Of a DNA stretch of 45,854 nt, positions 16,045 through 24,522 are shown piece by piece. The stretch is from positions 1 to 45,854 of the forward strand of contig NZ_MUMI01000080.1 in assembly GCF_002155975.1 (NCBI RefSeq), written 5' to 3'. Positions within the stretch are counted from its first letter, which is position 1. Every line of letters starts with the position of its first letter. The translations under genes and the position numbers were made by a program. This DNA comes from Amycolatopsis kentuckyensis (GTDB taxonomy: Bacteria > Actinomycetota > Actinomycetes > Mycobacteriales > Pseudonocardiaceae). Under the pieces are notes generated by a model. The model had not been told where the DNA came from. It was given only the letters and a program-made list of their open reading frames with translations, and made no database searches.

Positions 16045-16733
16045 TGACCAGGACGGGAACGCCGTTGCTCGTCGGCAAAGGACTGGACAAGTCGTTCGGG
16101 CCGACGCGGGCGCTCGACGGGGCGGCGCTGTCCGTCTCGGCGGGGGAGGTGCTCGCGATCATGGGCTCGTCCGGGTCGGGCAAATCGACGTTGCTGCACT
16201 GTCTCGCCGGCATCCTCCGGCCGGACTCGGGCACCATCACCTACGGCGGCGCCGACCTCGTCGGGATGGACGACCGGGGGCGGAGTGCGTTGCGGCGCAC
16301 CGAGTTCGGGTTCGTGTTCCAGTTCGGCCAGCTCGTCCCCGAGCTGTCCTGCCTCGAGAACGTCGCGCTTCCGCTGCGGCTGATCGGCACCAAGCGGAAG
16401 CAGGCCGAGGCCAAGGCGGCCGAATGGCTCGCCCGGCTGGAGGTCGACGGGCTGGCGAAGCGCCGTCCCGGTGACGTGTCCGGTGGGCAGGGGCAGCGGG
16501 TCGCGGTGGCGCGGGCCCTGGTGACGGGGCCGAAGGTGGTTTTCGCGGACGAGCCGACCGGCGCGCTCGACTCGCTCAACGGCGAGAAGGTCATGCAGAT
16601 GCTCACCCAGGCGGCACGGGAGACGCACGCCGCGGTGGTGCTGGTGACCCACGAGCCGCGCGTGGCGGCCTATTCGGACCGGGAGATCATGGTGGTCGAC
16701 GGGCACACGGTCGACCGGGAGCTGGTCGCATGA
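16044..16733 (+). CDS. ABC transporter ATP-binding protein (LolD/MacB type)
   Basis: 229 residues. Walker A GSSGSGKST, Q-loop FVFQFGQL, signature VSGGQGQRVAVARAL (variant of LSGGQ), Walker B VVFADEPTGALDS and the switch histidine THEP are all present. The ALDS/PTGALDS wording and FtsX-type partner place it in the LolD/MacB/FtsE group, which drive mechanotransmission rather than classical substrate translocation. The start overlaps the PadR stop by one base; it ends in an ATGA overlap with the permease gene. Confidence 0.93.
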   Translation: MTRTGTPLLVGKGLDKSFGPTRALDGAALSVSAGEVLAIMGSSGSGKSTLLHCLAGILRPDSGTITYGGADLVGMDDRGRSALRRTEFGFVFQFGQLVPELSCLENVALPLRLIGTKRKQAEAKAAEWLARLEVDGLAKRRPGDVSGGQGQRVAVARALVTGPKVVFADEPTGALDSLNGEKVMQMLTQAARETHAAVVLVTHEPRVAAYSDREIMVVDGHTVDRELVA

Positions 16734-19015
16734 TGCGGGATCTGGCGCTGGGCCTCCGGCTGGCCGTCGGGGGTGGCCGGATGTCCGGCGCAGCGCTGCT
16801 GCGCCTGGCGATGACCGCGTTCGGGATCGCGCTCGCGGTCGCCGTGCTGCTGCCCGCGGCGGCGGTCCACCACCTGATCGGCGCGCAGGCGGAGCGCAAG
16901 GCGGCGATCGCGCAGGTCACCCAGCCTCGCGCGGGGGTCGCCCCGCTGCTGGTCTACAACTGGTACGCGTCGGCCGGCGACGACTTCGTGCGGATCGTCG
17001 CGGTCGCGGCGACCGGGGCGAACTCGCCGGTGCCGCCGGGGCTCAGCAGGCTGCCCGCGCCGGGCGAGCTCGCGGTGTCGCCGGAGCTCGCCGCGAAGCT
17101 GGCCGCGCCGAGCGGCAGTTCGCTGAAGGCGCAGCTCCCGGGGCACGTGGTCGGCTCGATCTCGCGGGAAGGCGTCTCCGGCGCGGGCGATCTGACCGCG
17201 TACTACGGGGTGCCGGCCGCGCAGATCGAGGCCGAGGCCACCGGCCGCAAGGTCTATGCGTTCGGCCTGCCTTACACCGGGCTCGGGCTGTCGGCGATCG
17301 TGCTGGGCGTCATCCTGCCGATCGCGGCGGTGCTGCTGCTGCCGTTGCTGATCTTCGTGACCACCGCGTCGCGAATGGGCGCGGCGCAACGGGAACGCCG
17401 GCTCGCCGCGCTGCGGCTGATCGGCCTGGACGCCCGGCAGGTCAAACGGGTCGCGGCGGCCGAATCGCTGGTCGGGGCCGGGATCGGGCTCGCCGCCGGG
17501 ATCGGGTTCTTCGCCCTGCTGCGCACGTTCGTCGCTGACATCCTGCCGTTCGGCCTGCGGATCTTCCCGGAAGACCTCGTCCCGTCCTGGCCGCTGGTCG
17601 TGGTGATCGTGCTGCTGGTGCCCGCGCTCGCGGTCGGCTCGGCGCTGTTCGGGCTGCGCCGCACGATCGTGGAACCGCTCGGCGTGGTCCGCCAGGGCAA
17701 GCCGGTGCGACGGCGGATGTGGTGGCGCTGGGCGCTCACCACGATCGGTGTGCTGTTCCTGGCCACCACCCTGGCTTTCGACCGCGGCGACGGCGACACA
17801 GCCGCCGCGGTGGCCCTTTCGGCGGGCAGCGTGTTCCTGCTGGTGGGCGTCGCGGCCCTGCTTCCGTGGCTGGTCGAGCGGCTCGTGGAGCGGCTGCACG
17901 GCGGTCCGCCGTCGTGGCAGCTCGCGATCCGGCGGCTGCAGCTGGACAGCGGCACCGCCAGCCGGGTGGTGTCCGGCCTGGTCGTCGTGCTGGCCGGCAC
18001 GATCCTGATCCAGGGCGTGATCACCTCGCTCGGCAGCGGCGCCGCCCGGCAGGCCACGCCGGACGGTGTGGCCGCCGCCCCGGTGCGGGTCGACACCACC
18101 GCCGCGCACGAGGCCGAGGTCGGCAAGCTGGTGTCGGCCGTGCCCGGGGTGACCGGCCTCCACCCGGCCAGGAACCTGACGTTCCGGTCCGGGGAGGAGC
18201 GGGACTTCGGCGTGGTCGGCGATTGCGTGGCGCTCAGGGCGCGGGCGAACATCGGCGCCTGCTCCGACGGCGACGTGTTCTCCCTGGTGTCGGACCGGGG
18301 CGGCGCGGCACCGGCCGGCAAGCTGCAGCTGCAGGGTCACGTCGGCAGCCGGGAAGTGAACGGTCCGGAGTGGACGGTCCCGGCCGGTGTCAAGGTCGTG
18401 CAGCACGCGGGGACATCGACGGGCGACAGCCTGCTGGTCACGCCCGGCGCGCTCGGCGGCCTCGCCCTCCCGGTCTCGTCGGTCGCGGTCTACGTGTCGG
18501 GCACCGGCGACGTGCAGGCGCTGACCGACAACATCGCCAGGGCGGTCGCCCCGCTCGCGTGGAACGCCTCGGCGGGCAAGAGCGACTACCTCGACGATTT
18601 CCGCGCCCGCGACCGGCAGATGGTGGAGAGCTTCCGCTCGGTGCTGATCACCGCGTCGCTGTTCGTGCTCGCGGTGGCCGCGATGAGCCTGCTGATGCTG
18701 TCGATCGAGCAGATCAGCGAACGGCGGCGGCCGATCGCGGCACTGTCGGCGGCCGGCGTGCCGATCGGGGTGCTGGCTCGCGGAGCGCTGTGGCAGACCG
18801 GAATTCCGGTGGTGGTCGGCGTGGTGCTGGCAGTCGCGGCGGGGCTCGGGCTGACCGCGCCGATCCTGCGGCTGGCGGACCGGCCGATGATCATCGACCT
18901 CCCGGTGCTGCTCGCCCTGGCGGGCGCCACGGTGGCGGCGGTCCTGCTGGTGACCGGTCTGACGATGCCGTTGCTGCGCCAAGTGACCCGATTGGACACG
19001 CTGCGCTCGGAATGA
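16730..19015 (+). CDS. FtsX-like ABC transporter permease
   Basis: 761 residues, two FtsX-like repeats. Membrane segments: one near the N-terminus, then a large extracellular-type loop of about 130 residues, a block of helices (about 180-420), a second extracellular loop (about 440-625), and a final block to the C-terminus. This is the layout of MacB/BceB-type permeases that sense or export antibiotics or peptides. Translated with the ATPase through an ATGA overlap at 16730-16733. Together with the PadR repressor it forms a ligand-induced exporter operon; the substrate is unknown. A short palindromic stretch (CACGG/CCGTG, 19035-19050) follows and may end transcription. Confidence 0.9.
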   Translation: MMRDLALGLRLAVGGGRMSGAALLRLAMTAFGIALAVAVLLPAAAVHHLIGAQAERKAAIAQVTQPRAGVAPLLVYNWYASAGDDFVRIVAVAATGANSPVPPGLSRLPAPGELAVSPELAAKLAAPSGSSLKAQLPGHVVGSISREGVSGAGDLTAYYGVPAAQIEAEATGRKVYAFGLPYTGLGLSAIVLGVILPIAAVLLLPLLIFVTTASRMGAAQRERRLAALRLIGLDARQVKRVAAAESLVGAGIGLAAGIGFFALLRTFVADILPFGLRIFPEDLVPSWPLVVVIVLLVPALAVGSALFGLRRTIVEPLGVVRQGKPVRRRMWWRWALTTIGVLFLATTLAFDRGDGDTAAAVALSAGSVFLLVGVAALLPWLVERLVERLHGGPPSWQLAIRRLQLDSGTASRVVSGLVVVLAGTILIQGVITSLGSGAARQATPDGVAAAPVRVDTTAAHEAEVGKLVSAVPGVTGLHPARNLTFRSGEERDFGVVGDCVALRARANIGACSDGDVFSLVSDRGGAAPAGKLQLQGHVGSREVNGPEWTVPAGVKVVQHAGTSTGDSLLVTPGALGGLALPVSSVAVYVSGTGDVQALTDNIARAVAPLAWNASAGKSDYLDDFRARDRQMVESFRSVLITASLFVLAVAAMSLLMLSIEQISERRRPIAALSAAGVPIGVLARGALWQTGIPVVVGVVLAVAAGLGLTAPILRLADRPMIIDLPVLLALAGATVAAVLLVTGLTMPLLRQVTRLDTLRSE

Positions 19016-19057
19016 GCCTGCTGGAAGGAGCCTTCACGGCTTTCTCCGTGGCAGTTC

Positions 19058-19082
19058 GTACCGATGTGGGGGCGAGTGCCTC
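19058..19082 (+). repeat. 25-base intergenic repeat, copy 1
   Basis: GTACCGATGTGGGGGCGAGT followed by GCCTC here matches 20609-20632 except for a single inserted T. Both copies are on the same strand in intergenic DNA, 1.5 kb apart, flanking the two small genes between them. Confidence 0.65.
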
Positions 19083-19233
19083 CGGCGTCAGAAGTCGCCA
19101 GAACCCGCACCCCGCCGTCCCGTCCCGGCAGAGTCCGGCGCACCGGGCCGGTCGGGGTTCGGTGCCCCGACCTCCCGACCGGTCCGGGTTCTGGCACTGA
19201 ACGGTCGCCGGCATTTCCCCGCGACCCGCTGAT

Positions 19234-19244
19234 CGGCATGAGCG
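19234..19244 (+). repeat. Dispersed CGGCATGAGCG repeat, copy B
   Basis: Identical 11-base core to the copy at 12083-12093. Confidence 0.5.
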
Positions 19245-19359
19245 AGCACCGGAGGTGATTCTGGGCGGATGCGCGCACGCCCGGCGTCCGCCAGTTGAGC
19301 CTCGGGGTTGATTGTGGCCGGGGGCGCGTCGCCCACACTCTTTGCCATAGCCTGCTGTC

Positions 19360-19890
19360 ATGGTGTCGAAGGCGTGGGCCGTCCAGATCGTGGAGCGGCA
19401 TCTGGCCGGGTGGCCGGCACGGGGCCAGCCGAGGATGGTGGTCATGGACGTCCGTCCACACCGGCTTGGCTGGCTGATCGGCAGCCAAAGTGAGCGCTAT
19501 GTACGCACTCGCGAGTTCATCGACATGGTGGTGGGCCACGGGTCCTTCCTGGTCGACGGGGTGGACGGCAGCCTGCACACGGTGCATGCGACCGCTGACC
19601 TGGAGGGCGGTGAGTGGATCGAGGACTATCTCGAACAGGTTCGCGGGCTCGAGCGTGATGACCCCCTACGGTCTCGGATCACTGAGCTGCTCGATTCCGG
19701 TCAGCGCCTCGACGCACTCCGGTTTGTGCGTGCGTCCGCACCCGACCTCGGAGCACAAGGCGCCAAGGCGTACGTCGAGGCTGCCGCAGCCGGCGCGCAG
19801 GTCCCCGAGCACATACGTGCTCTCTTACCGCAATCGCCAGTCAGGCGCCGGCTGTGGTGGCGTCTGTCGGACCCGAACCCGGAACCATGA
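19360..19890 (+). CDS. Imm35-like (YrhB domain) protein with L7/L12-type C-terminal motif
   Basis: 176 residues, soluble. Residues about 28-90 (PHRLGWLIGSQSERYV ... GHGSFLVDGVDGSLHTV) follow the Imm35/YrhB pattern of polymorphic-toxin immunity proteins: a conserved GW, a small 'G(N/H)GxxLVD' turn and a late 'GSLHxV' strand. Residues about 105-140 (ITELLDSGQRLDALRFVR...AKAYVEAAA) look like the helix-helix of ribosomal L7/L12 C-terminal domains. No toxin gene is adjacent, so it may be an orphan immunity protein or act in an unrelated way. ATG is preceded by TAGCCT with a 6-base gap (leaderless). Family assignment is from remembered patterns. Confidence 0.7.
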   Translation: MVSKAWAVQIVERHLAGWPARGQPRMVVMDVRPHRLGWLIGSQSERYVRTREFIDMVVGHGSFLVDGVDGSLHTVHATADLEGGEWIEDYLEQVRGLERDDPLRSRITELLDSGQRLDALRFVRASAPDLGAQGAKAYVEAAAAGAQVPEHIRALLPQSPVRRRLWWRLSDPNPEP

Positions 19891-19947
19891 CTCGCGGGAT
19901 TCTGCCTTGCGTGTGGGTCAACAGGGGGGCGGGTGTTCATCGGCAGA

Positions 19948-19973
19948 CCGGCCGCGCTCAGCGATGCGGCCGG
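19948..19973 (+). terminator. GC-rich hairpin after the Imm35-like gene
   Basis: CCGGCCGC (19948-19955) pairs with GCGGCCGG (19966-19973) around a 10-base loop, 57 bases after the stop. No T tract follows, so termination is only likely. Confidence 0.4.
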
Positions 19974-19993
19974 CTGCGTCACTACGCGGTCAG

Positions 19994-20006
19994 CGGCATG
20001 TGAGCG
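19994..20006 (+). repeat. Dispersed CGGCATGTGAGCG repeat, copy C
   Basis: Variant of the dispersed core with an inserted T. Confidence 0.45.
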
Positions 20007-20107
20007 TGTTTCCAGCAGGTGGGGTTTACTTCTCCGGTGGCTGGAACTTCGCTCAGCGTCTTGACGCCGTGCACCGCCGAACGTGCAGAGTCGGTCGTGA
20101 TCGCGAA

Positions 20108-20458
20108 ATGGCAGCCGAAGGTATGGGGCGCAACACCGCCGACGCGCGGTACTGGCACTCCGCTGACGGACTTCCGTACGGCTATTCCCTCGACGAGCCC
20201 GACCATGAGACCGATCCTGTCGAACTCGACGTTGTCGAGCGCGCAGCCGGTAGGACAATGCGTTGCGACATCGGCCTGCACGTCTTCGTCAGTGACCATG
20301 CCGGGCGTTCCGTGCTGGGCCGGCTGGCACAGCGGGTCGCGGAACGAACCGAGGGCTGGGTGTTCGTCGAATTCCGCACGCGCCCTTCCGTGGACCTGCT
20401 CGAAGATCTGGAGAGAACCGGCCGCCGCATCCGCCCGGCGTTCCATCTCGTCAAGTAG
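20108..20458 (+). CDS. Hypothetical protein, 116 residues
   Basis: Strong G/C at third codon positions over this frame and not in the overlapping frames suggests it is real. Features: CDIGLHVFVSDHAGRSVLGRL, then a helix and GWVFVEFRTRP strand, then a helical end. The pattern resembles small DUF6368-like proteins (a strand-helix-strand core) but the match is weak. ATG at 20108; ATG 20123 is an alternative and neither has a clear ribosome binding site. No neighbour explains its role. It lies between two copies of the 25-base repeat. A minus-strand frame of similar length overlaps it, but its codon use is poorer. Confidence 0.5.
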   Translation: MAAEGMGRNTADARYWHSADGLPYGYSLDEPDHETDPVELDVVERAAGRTMRCDIGLHVFVSDHAGRSVLGRLAQRVAERTEGWVFVEFRTRPSVDLLEDLERTGRRIRPAFHLVK

Positions 20459-20608
20459 GCGTCCCTGCCCAGCGGCACGACCGCAGCGCCCGCACAGTTC
20501 GACACACGCTCGGCGGCGCGACTGCGCGTACCAAGACGTACGAAACTTCGGTCGCTGGTGAGGCTTCAGAGCTGCGATCGCGGTGGGGAACTCACGCCTC
20601 GACGGGGT

Positions 20609-20632
20609 GTACCGATGGGGGGCGAGTGCCTC
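20609..20632 (+). repeat. 25-base intergenic repeat, copy 2
   Basis: Second copy of the element at 19058-19082, lacking one T. It lies 41 bases downstream of the end of the MFS (P55-like) gene. Confidence 0.65.
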
Positions 20633-20636
20633 TCAC

Positions 20637-20649
20637 CGGCATGAAAGTG
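20637..20649 (+). repeat. Dispersed CGGCATG repeat, copy D
   Basis: CGGCATGAAAGTG, a diverged member of the dispersed family, directly after copy 2 of the 25-base repeat. Confidence 0.4.
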
Positions 20650-20672
20650 AATCCTGATGGATGAGCGGCTAC

Positions 20673-22181
20673 TCAGGACCGGGTTCGGGGCGTCCGGCCG
20701 CCGATGGCCAAGGCGACGGCCGCGCCTGCCAGGCAAACCGTGGACGTGATCAGGAAGATCGCGCGGTATTCCGTCAGCAGCGCCGCACGAACGGCGCCGA
20801 GGTAGTCGGCGAGGGCGCGGTCGTAGGCCGGCTGGGATGGGAACAGGATCCGGATCGGCGGGTTCAGCGACGCGGTCAGCGTGTGGAAGTAGTGCAGGCC
20901 GAAGGCGGACACCGCCGCGACGCCGACCAGCATGCCCGTCATCCGCGCGACCACGACCGCGGCCGACGCGACGCCGTGCTGGGCGCGCGGCACCGCACGC
21001 AGCGCGACGGCCGACAGCGGGGCGATGACCAGGCCGAGCCCCAGTCCGGCGAGCGCCAGGTCGACGTCGAGGCGCGGCAGCCCCAGGACGGACCTGGCCG
21101 CGAGAACGTCGGCCGGCCAGCGGGACATCAGCAGGTAGCCGCCGGCCGCGATCAGCATCCCGGCGCCGGCGATCCAACGCTCGCCGATCCGCGTGGCGAG
21201 CAGGCCGCCGAGCAGCGCGCCGACCGGCAGCGCGACCAGGAACCTCAGGAGGAGCTCGACACTGCCGCCGTCGTCTCGGCCGAGCAGTGTCTGTCCGAAC
21301 AGGTCGACGTCGACCAGCGTGATCATCAACGCCGCTCCCGCGGCGACGCTCGTCCCGAGCGCCGTGAAGAACGGCCGCAGTGCCACGTTCGCCGTGTCTA
21401 TGAGCCGGACTTCGGCGCGCGACTCCCACCAGAGGAACGCGACCAGGCTGACCCCGGCGCCGATCAGGAACGGCACTCCCCACGGTGGCAGCACCTGCTC
21501 GCGCGGGTTCGGGTTGTCCAGGCCGATGACGAGCAACGCGAGCGTGAGCGCCAGCAGCACGACACCGACGAGGTCCACGCGCGGCCGCTCGGCGGGTTTG
21601 CCGCCCCGGACGGAAACCTGCACCGCGACGGCGGCCAGCACGGTCAGCGGGACGTTCACCCAGAACACGCCGCGCCAGCCCGTCGCGGCGGCCAGCGCGA
21701 TGCCGTAGAGCGGCCCGAGCACGCTGCCGAGCTCCTGCGCGGCGCCGACGGCCCCCAGCACAGCGGAGCGGCGGTTCCCCGGCCACAGATCCGCGGCCAG
21801 CGCGAGGGTCACCGGAAGCAGCGCGCCCCCGGCGGTCCCCTGGATCACCCGGCCCGCGACCAGGAGCGGCACCGTGCCGGCCAGCGCGGTGACCACCGAC
21901 CCGGCGAGGAAACCGCCGAGGCAGGCCTGCAGCAGCAGCTTGCGGCCGAACCGGTCGGAGTACTGGCCGAGCAGCGGCATCGCGGCCACGTAACCGAGCA
22001 GGTAGCCGGTGATGACCGGGGTGACGATCTCCAGCCGGTTCACCGGAACGCTCAGGTCGTCGATGATCTGCCGCAGCAGGCCGACCACGACATAGGTGTC
22101 CAGCGCGCCCAGCAACACGGCGAGACCACCGGCGCCGACCGCGAGCGCGCGGCCGCCGCGCACGGTGACCGGCCCGGTCAC
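20673..22181 (-). CDS. P55-like MFS lipid exporter (Rv1410c orthologue type)
   Basis: 502 residues, DHA2-type MFS with 14 expected helices. Near its start is [20 protein letters not shown], motif A is [11 protein letters not shown], and [14 protein letters not shown] and [16 protein letters not shown] match the Mycobacterium tuberculosis P55 protein as I know it. P55 works with the lipoprotein LprG to move triacylglycerols and related lipids to the cell surface and influences drug efflux. The gene overlaps lprG by four bases (ATGA, 22178-22181), the same order and coupling as in mycobacteria. The organism is probably not mycolic acid-bearing, so the cargo may differ. Confidence 0.92.
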   Translation of the reverse strand: MTGPVTVRGGRALAVGAGGLAVLLGALDTYVVVGLLRQIIDDLSVPVNRLEIVTPVITGYLLGYVAAMPLLGQYSDRFGRKLLLQACLGGFLAGSVVTALAGTVPLLVAGRVIQGTAGGALLPVTLALAADLWPGNRRSAVLGAVGAAQELGSVLGPLYGIALAAATGWRGVFWVNVPLTVLAAVAVQVSVRGGKPAERPRVDLVGVVLLALTLALLVIGLDNPNPREQVLPPWGVPFLIGAGVSLVAFLWWESRAEVRLIDTANVALRPFFTALGTSVAAGAALMITLVDVDLFGQTLLGRDDGGSVELLLRFLVALPVGALLGGLLATRIGERWIAGAGMLIAAGGYLLMSRWPADVLAARSVLGLPRLDVDLALAGLGLGLVIAPLSAVALRAVPRAQHGVASAAVVVARMTGMLVGVAAVSAFGLHYFHTLTASLNPPIRILFPSQPAYDRALADYLGAVRAALLTEYRAIFLITSTVCLAGAAVALAIGGRTPRTRS

Positions 22182-22858
22182 GCCGGTGCGGTCACGGTGA
22201 CCGGCTTGTCCACGTCGGACAGCGTGACGTCCACGCTGGCGCCGTCCGGGTACCCCAGCGAGGCCTTGACCGGCAGGTGGCCGCCGTCCTGGCGGAGCCA
22301 GAAGGTGGCGTTCACGTTCGAGGCCGTCCCCGGCACCAGCGCGGTCAGCGCGTCCTTCGGGACCGTCCCGGCGACGCGGTACGTCGGCGTGCCACCGACG
22401 TCTTCCGTGCCTTCCGTGTTCGGGCCCTCGACCGCGGACAGCACCTTGGGGATCCCGCGCTGCGGATCGAGGATCGCGGACGGGTCGTAGATGGCGGAGC
22501 TCAGCGCCGCGGGGATCTTCTGGAACCCGCCGGTGGGCCCCTTGATGTACAGCGAACCGTTCACCAGGACGAACTGGGCGTCGACGACCTGGCCCATCAG
22601 GTCCAGCGTGCCGGTGCCCTTCGCGCCACCGCCGCCGGCCTTGGTCAGGTCACCGTCGATGCTGTGCACGCTCAGGCCGGGGACGGTGCCGTTGACCTTC
22701 AGCGTGAAGTGCGTGCTGGTGACGCCGCCCGCCGCCGTGGCGCTGTCCTTGAGCAGGGCACCGGCGTCGGGCAGCGGCGCGTCACCGCTCGAGGAGCAGC
22801 CGGTGACGATCGCCGCGCCCAGTGCCACCACCGCGAGCAGGCTACGCCGCAGAATCAT
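22178..22858 (-). CDS. lprG: LprG-like lipoprotein
   Basis: 226 residues. A signal peptide of 20 residues ends in the lipobox VTGC, with C21 as the lipidation site. The mature part has the LolA-like LprG fold (LppX_LprAFG family): [44 protein letters not shown]. In mycobacteria LprG binds triacylated lipids in a hydrophobic cavity and passes them on with P55. ATG 22858 is preceded, on the minus strand, by TAGGGT (22870-22865) and a 6-base gap, so it may be transcribed leaderless. First gene of the pair with P55. Confidence 0.93.
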   Translation of the reverse strand: MILRRSLLAVVALGAAIVTGCSSSGDAPLPDAGALLKDSATAAGGVTSTHFTLKVNGTVPGLSVHSIDGDLTKAGGGGAKGTGTLDLMGQVVDAQFVLVNGSLYIKGPTGGFQKIPAALSSAIYDPSAILDPQRGIPKVLSAVEGPNTEGTEDVGGTPTYRVAGTVPKDALTALVPGTASNVNATFWLRQDGGHLPVKASLGYPDGASVDVTLSDVDKPVTVTAPA

Positions 22859-22980
22859 GCGCCCACCCTAGATCAGGAGCCCCACCTCAGCGCGAACCGC
22901 CTCGCGGCCGGAACCTGGACAGGGCCGGTCGCCGCGCCCCGTGGGCACACGGGTTGCTGTACGTCCACGTATCCGCTCTG

Positions 22981-22995
22981 CGGCATGTGAGTGCG
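22981..22995 (+). repeat. Dispersed CGGCATG repeat, copy E
   Basis: CGGCATGTGAGTGCG, in the lprG upstream region. Confidence 0.45.
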
Positions 22996-23211
22996 TTCGA
23001 GGCTCAGAGACGAGCGTCCGGATGGCACCACCCGGTGAGGCCGCTGGTCAACTCGGGATCCGCGCCTTGAGAAGCAATCCGCAGCACTTCTGACAGCCCA
23101 TCGGGCGGCTCTGATCCATCCACGCAGCGAGCGTGCCGAATCGCTGTCGCGCACTCCACCTATTTTCGCCAGGACTCCCGGATCCGTAGTTGGCAACCAA
23201 CGTCCGCCCCT

Positions 23212-23226
23212 CGGCATGAGCGTGCG
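23212..23226 (+). repeat. Dispersed CGGCATG repeat, copy F
   Basis: CGGCATGAGCGTGCG, 46 bases from the end of the SnoaL-like gene. Confidence 0.45.
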
Positions 23227-23271
23227 TCCCGGCAGTTCAGGTCTGCAGGAGAGGAGCGTGCTGATCACGCT

Positions 23272-23724
23272 CTAGCGTGACCGTTCCCAGAGCGGCAGGC
23301 GGAAGGTCGCGTAGGTGAACTTGCCGGTGATCTTCCCGGCCGGGTCGAAGTGGAAGACGTCCAGGCCGTGCCATTGGACGCGGCCGCCGTAGCGGAGCCG
23401 GGCGAACCACCGCAGCGGGGGGATTGCGTGTTTGCCGTGCGCGCCGGTCAGGTCCAGCCGGCATGCCCAGCGGATCGTTGCCCGGGCGCGGGGCTCGTCG
23501 ATCACCCGGTCGTACACGTCGAACGTCATCGCGCCGTAGCGGCCGGCGAACTGCGGTGCGAACGCCGCCCGGATCGCGGGAAGGCCGCGTAGTTCGGGTC
23601 CACGGCCGGGGAGGTAGCGGGCGTCTTCGGCGAAGAAGGACATGACCCGGTCGAGGTCGGGGTCGTTGAAGGAGGCCACGAAGGCGTCGATGGTCTGGCC
23701 GAGGTCGGTGCTGCCGACGGTCAT
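23272..23724 (-). CDS. SnoaL/NTF2-like polyketide-cyclase fold protein
   Basis: 150 residues with the cone-shaped NTF2 fold: an N-terminal helix (IDAFVASFNDPDLDRVMSFF), the EDARY strand, GLPAIRAAF, and a series of beta-strands (YDRVIDEPRARATIRWACRL). Proteins of this type are enzymes or ligand-binding subunits (ketosteroid isomerase-like, SnoaL-like). ATG 23724 begins a normal length for the family; the upstream extension is proline/arginine-rich. It is transcribed away from a TetR gene with the TTAACAA/TTGTT operator in between, so it is probably repressed by that protein. Confidence 0.8.
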   Translation of the reverse strand: MTVGSTDLGQTIDAFVASFNDPDLDRVMSFFAEDARYLPGRGPELRGLPAIRAAFAPQFAGRYGAMTFDVYDRVIDEPRARATIRWACRLDLTGAHGKHAIPPLRWFARLRYGGRVQWHGLDVFHFDPAGKITGKFTYATFRLPLWERSR

Positions 23725-23785
23725 GTGGTTGCCGTTTCGGGGTGGGGGACGGTTCGGGCCGAGGTTATAAGAACGGCGTAACTTT

Positions 23786-23802
23786 AACAAGAGAACGTTG
23801 TT
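23786..23802. promoter_or_regulatory. Inverted repeat between SnoaL-like and TetR genes
   Basis: AACAA (23786-23790) and TTGTT (23798-23802) are separated by 7 bases, in an unusually AT-rich stretch (23765-23805). The 15-bp repeat CGCTAAGTGGGGGGT follows directly at 23804. It is a likely TetR operator. Confidence 0.5.
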
Positions 23803-23803
23803 C

Positions 23804-23818
23804 CGCTAAGTGGGGGGT
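23804..23818 (+). repeat. 15-bp intergenic repeat, copy 2
   Basis: CGCTAAGTGGGGGGT again, 16 bases before the TetR ATG. Its G run may also serve as a ribosome binding site here. Confidence 0.6.
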
Positions 23819-23834
23819 TAGGGTGGTGACCGCC

Positions 23835-24485
23835 ATGGAAGCGTCGTTCCAGCGGGCCAGGCGCCCGGAGCAGAAGAACCAGCGGCGGGAGACGATCCTC
23901 GCCGCCGCCGGCGACCTCGCCAGGGCGTCGGGCGTGGCCTGGGTCAGCCTGGGCGACATCGCCGCGGCGGTGGGGCTGGCCAAGTCCAACGTCCTGCGCT
24001 ACTTCGGCACGCGCGAGGAGATCTACTTGCAGCTGACGATGCGGGAGGGGACCGACTGGGCGGCCGCCGCCGGTGCCGCGCTGCACGGGGCGAGCGGGTT
24101 TTCCGCGGCGGCGGCGGCCTTGGCCGACGCTTACGCCGACCGGCCGTTGTACTGCGACCTCACCACGCATGCCGAGACGATGCTGGAGCACAACGTGTCG
24201 GTCGCGGTCTTGGAGGTCTACAAGCGGTGGGCCATCGACACCTACTTCACCCTGGGGCGGCAGCTCGCCGCCGCCTGCCCCGAGCTGACCGGCACGGACG
24301 GGGCGTCCTTGGTCATGGCGGCCGGCGCGTTCGTCGCGAAACTGTTCCCGTTGACCCGTCCCTCGGCCGCGCTGCGGGAGCTGTATGACCGCGAGCCGGA
24401 GATCGCCCGGGTGTTCCCGCCGTTCCGGCCGACGCTGCAGCGCATGATCGCCGCGACCGCGGCCGGGCTGCCGGCCACCCACTGA
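23835..24485 (+). CDS. TetR-family transcriptional regulator
   Basis: 216 residues. Helix-turn-helix: VSLGDIAAAVGLAKSNVLRYF at about residues 36-56, ending in the typical 'YFGTREEI' motif. The C-terminal ligand domain ends near LPATH. The ATG at 23835 is preferred to GTG 23826 or 23823 by family length. It is transcribed away from the SnoaL-like gene, and the inverted repeat AACAA-N7-TTGTT sits between them. It converges with the epimerase-like gene. It probably controls the SnoaL-like gene and itself. Confidence 0.88.
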   Translation: MEASFQRARRPEQKNQRRETILAAAGDLARASGVAWVSLGDIAAAVGLAKSNVLRYFGTREEIYLQLTMREGTDWAAAAGAALHGASGFSAAAAALADAYADRPLYCDLTTHAETMLEHNVSVAVLEVYKRWAIDTYFTLGRQLAAACPELTGTDGASLVMAAGAFVAKLFPLTRPSAALRELYDREPEIARVFPPFRPTLQRMIAATAAGLPATH

Positions 24486-24522
24486 CGCGGCGGGAATCCG
24501 GGGAGTCGGCGCCGGAGACCAC

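Larger units (their letters stand above)
19016..19359. other. Intergenic stretch with short repeats
   Basis: 344 bases with no convincing gene. It contains GAAGG-AG-CCTTC (19024-19035), a CACGG/CCGTG hairpin (19035-19050), one copy of the 25-base duplicated element (19058-19082), and one CGGCATGAGCG core (19234-19244). Near the end, TAGCCT (19348-19353) is the likely -10 box of the next gene. Confidence 0.6.
22859..23271. other. Intergenic stretch upstream of lprG
   Basis: 413 bases without a convincing gene. It holds the lprG promoter (TAGGGT on the minus strand, 22865-22870) and two dispersed CGGCATG cores at 22981 and 23212. Several short ORFs exist but lack coding character. Confidence 0.55.

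Noticed and set aside
16670..18982. 770-codon minus-strand frame across the FtsX-like permease
   Set aside because: Its composition is Arg/His/Gln-rich and it shadows a well-supported gene.
19982..20446. Minus-strand frame of 154 codons
   Set aside because: It overlaps the 116-residue plus-strand gene, which has better codon use; its end is just the reverse reading of the CGGCATG repeat.
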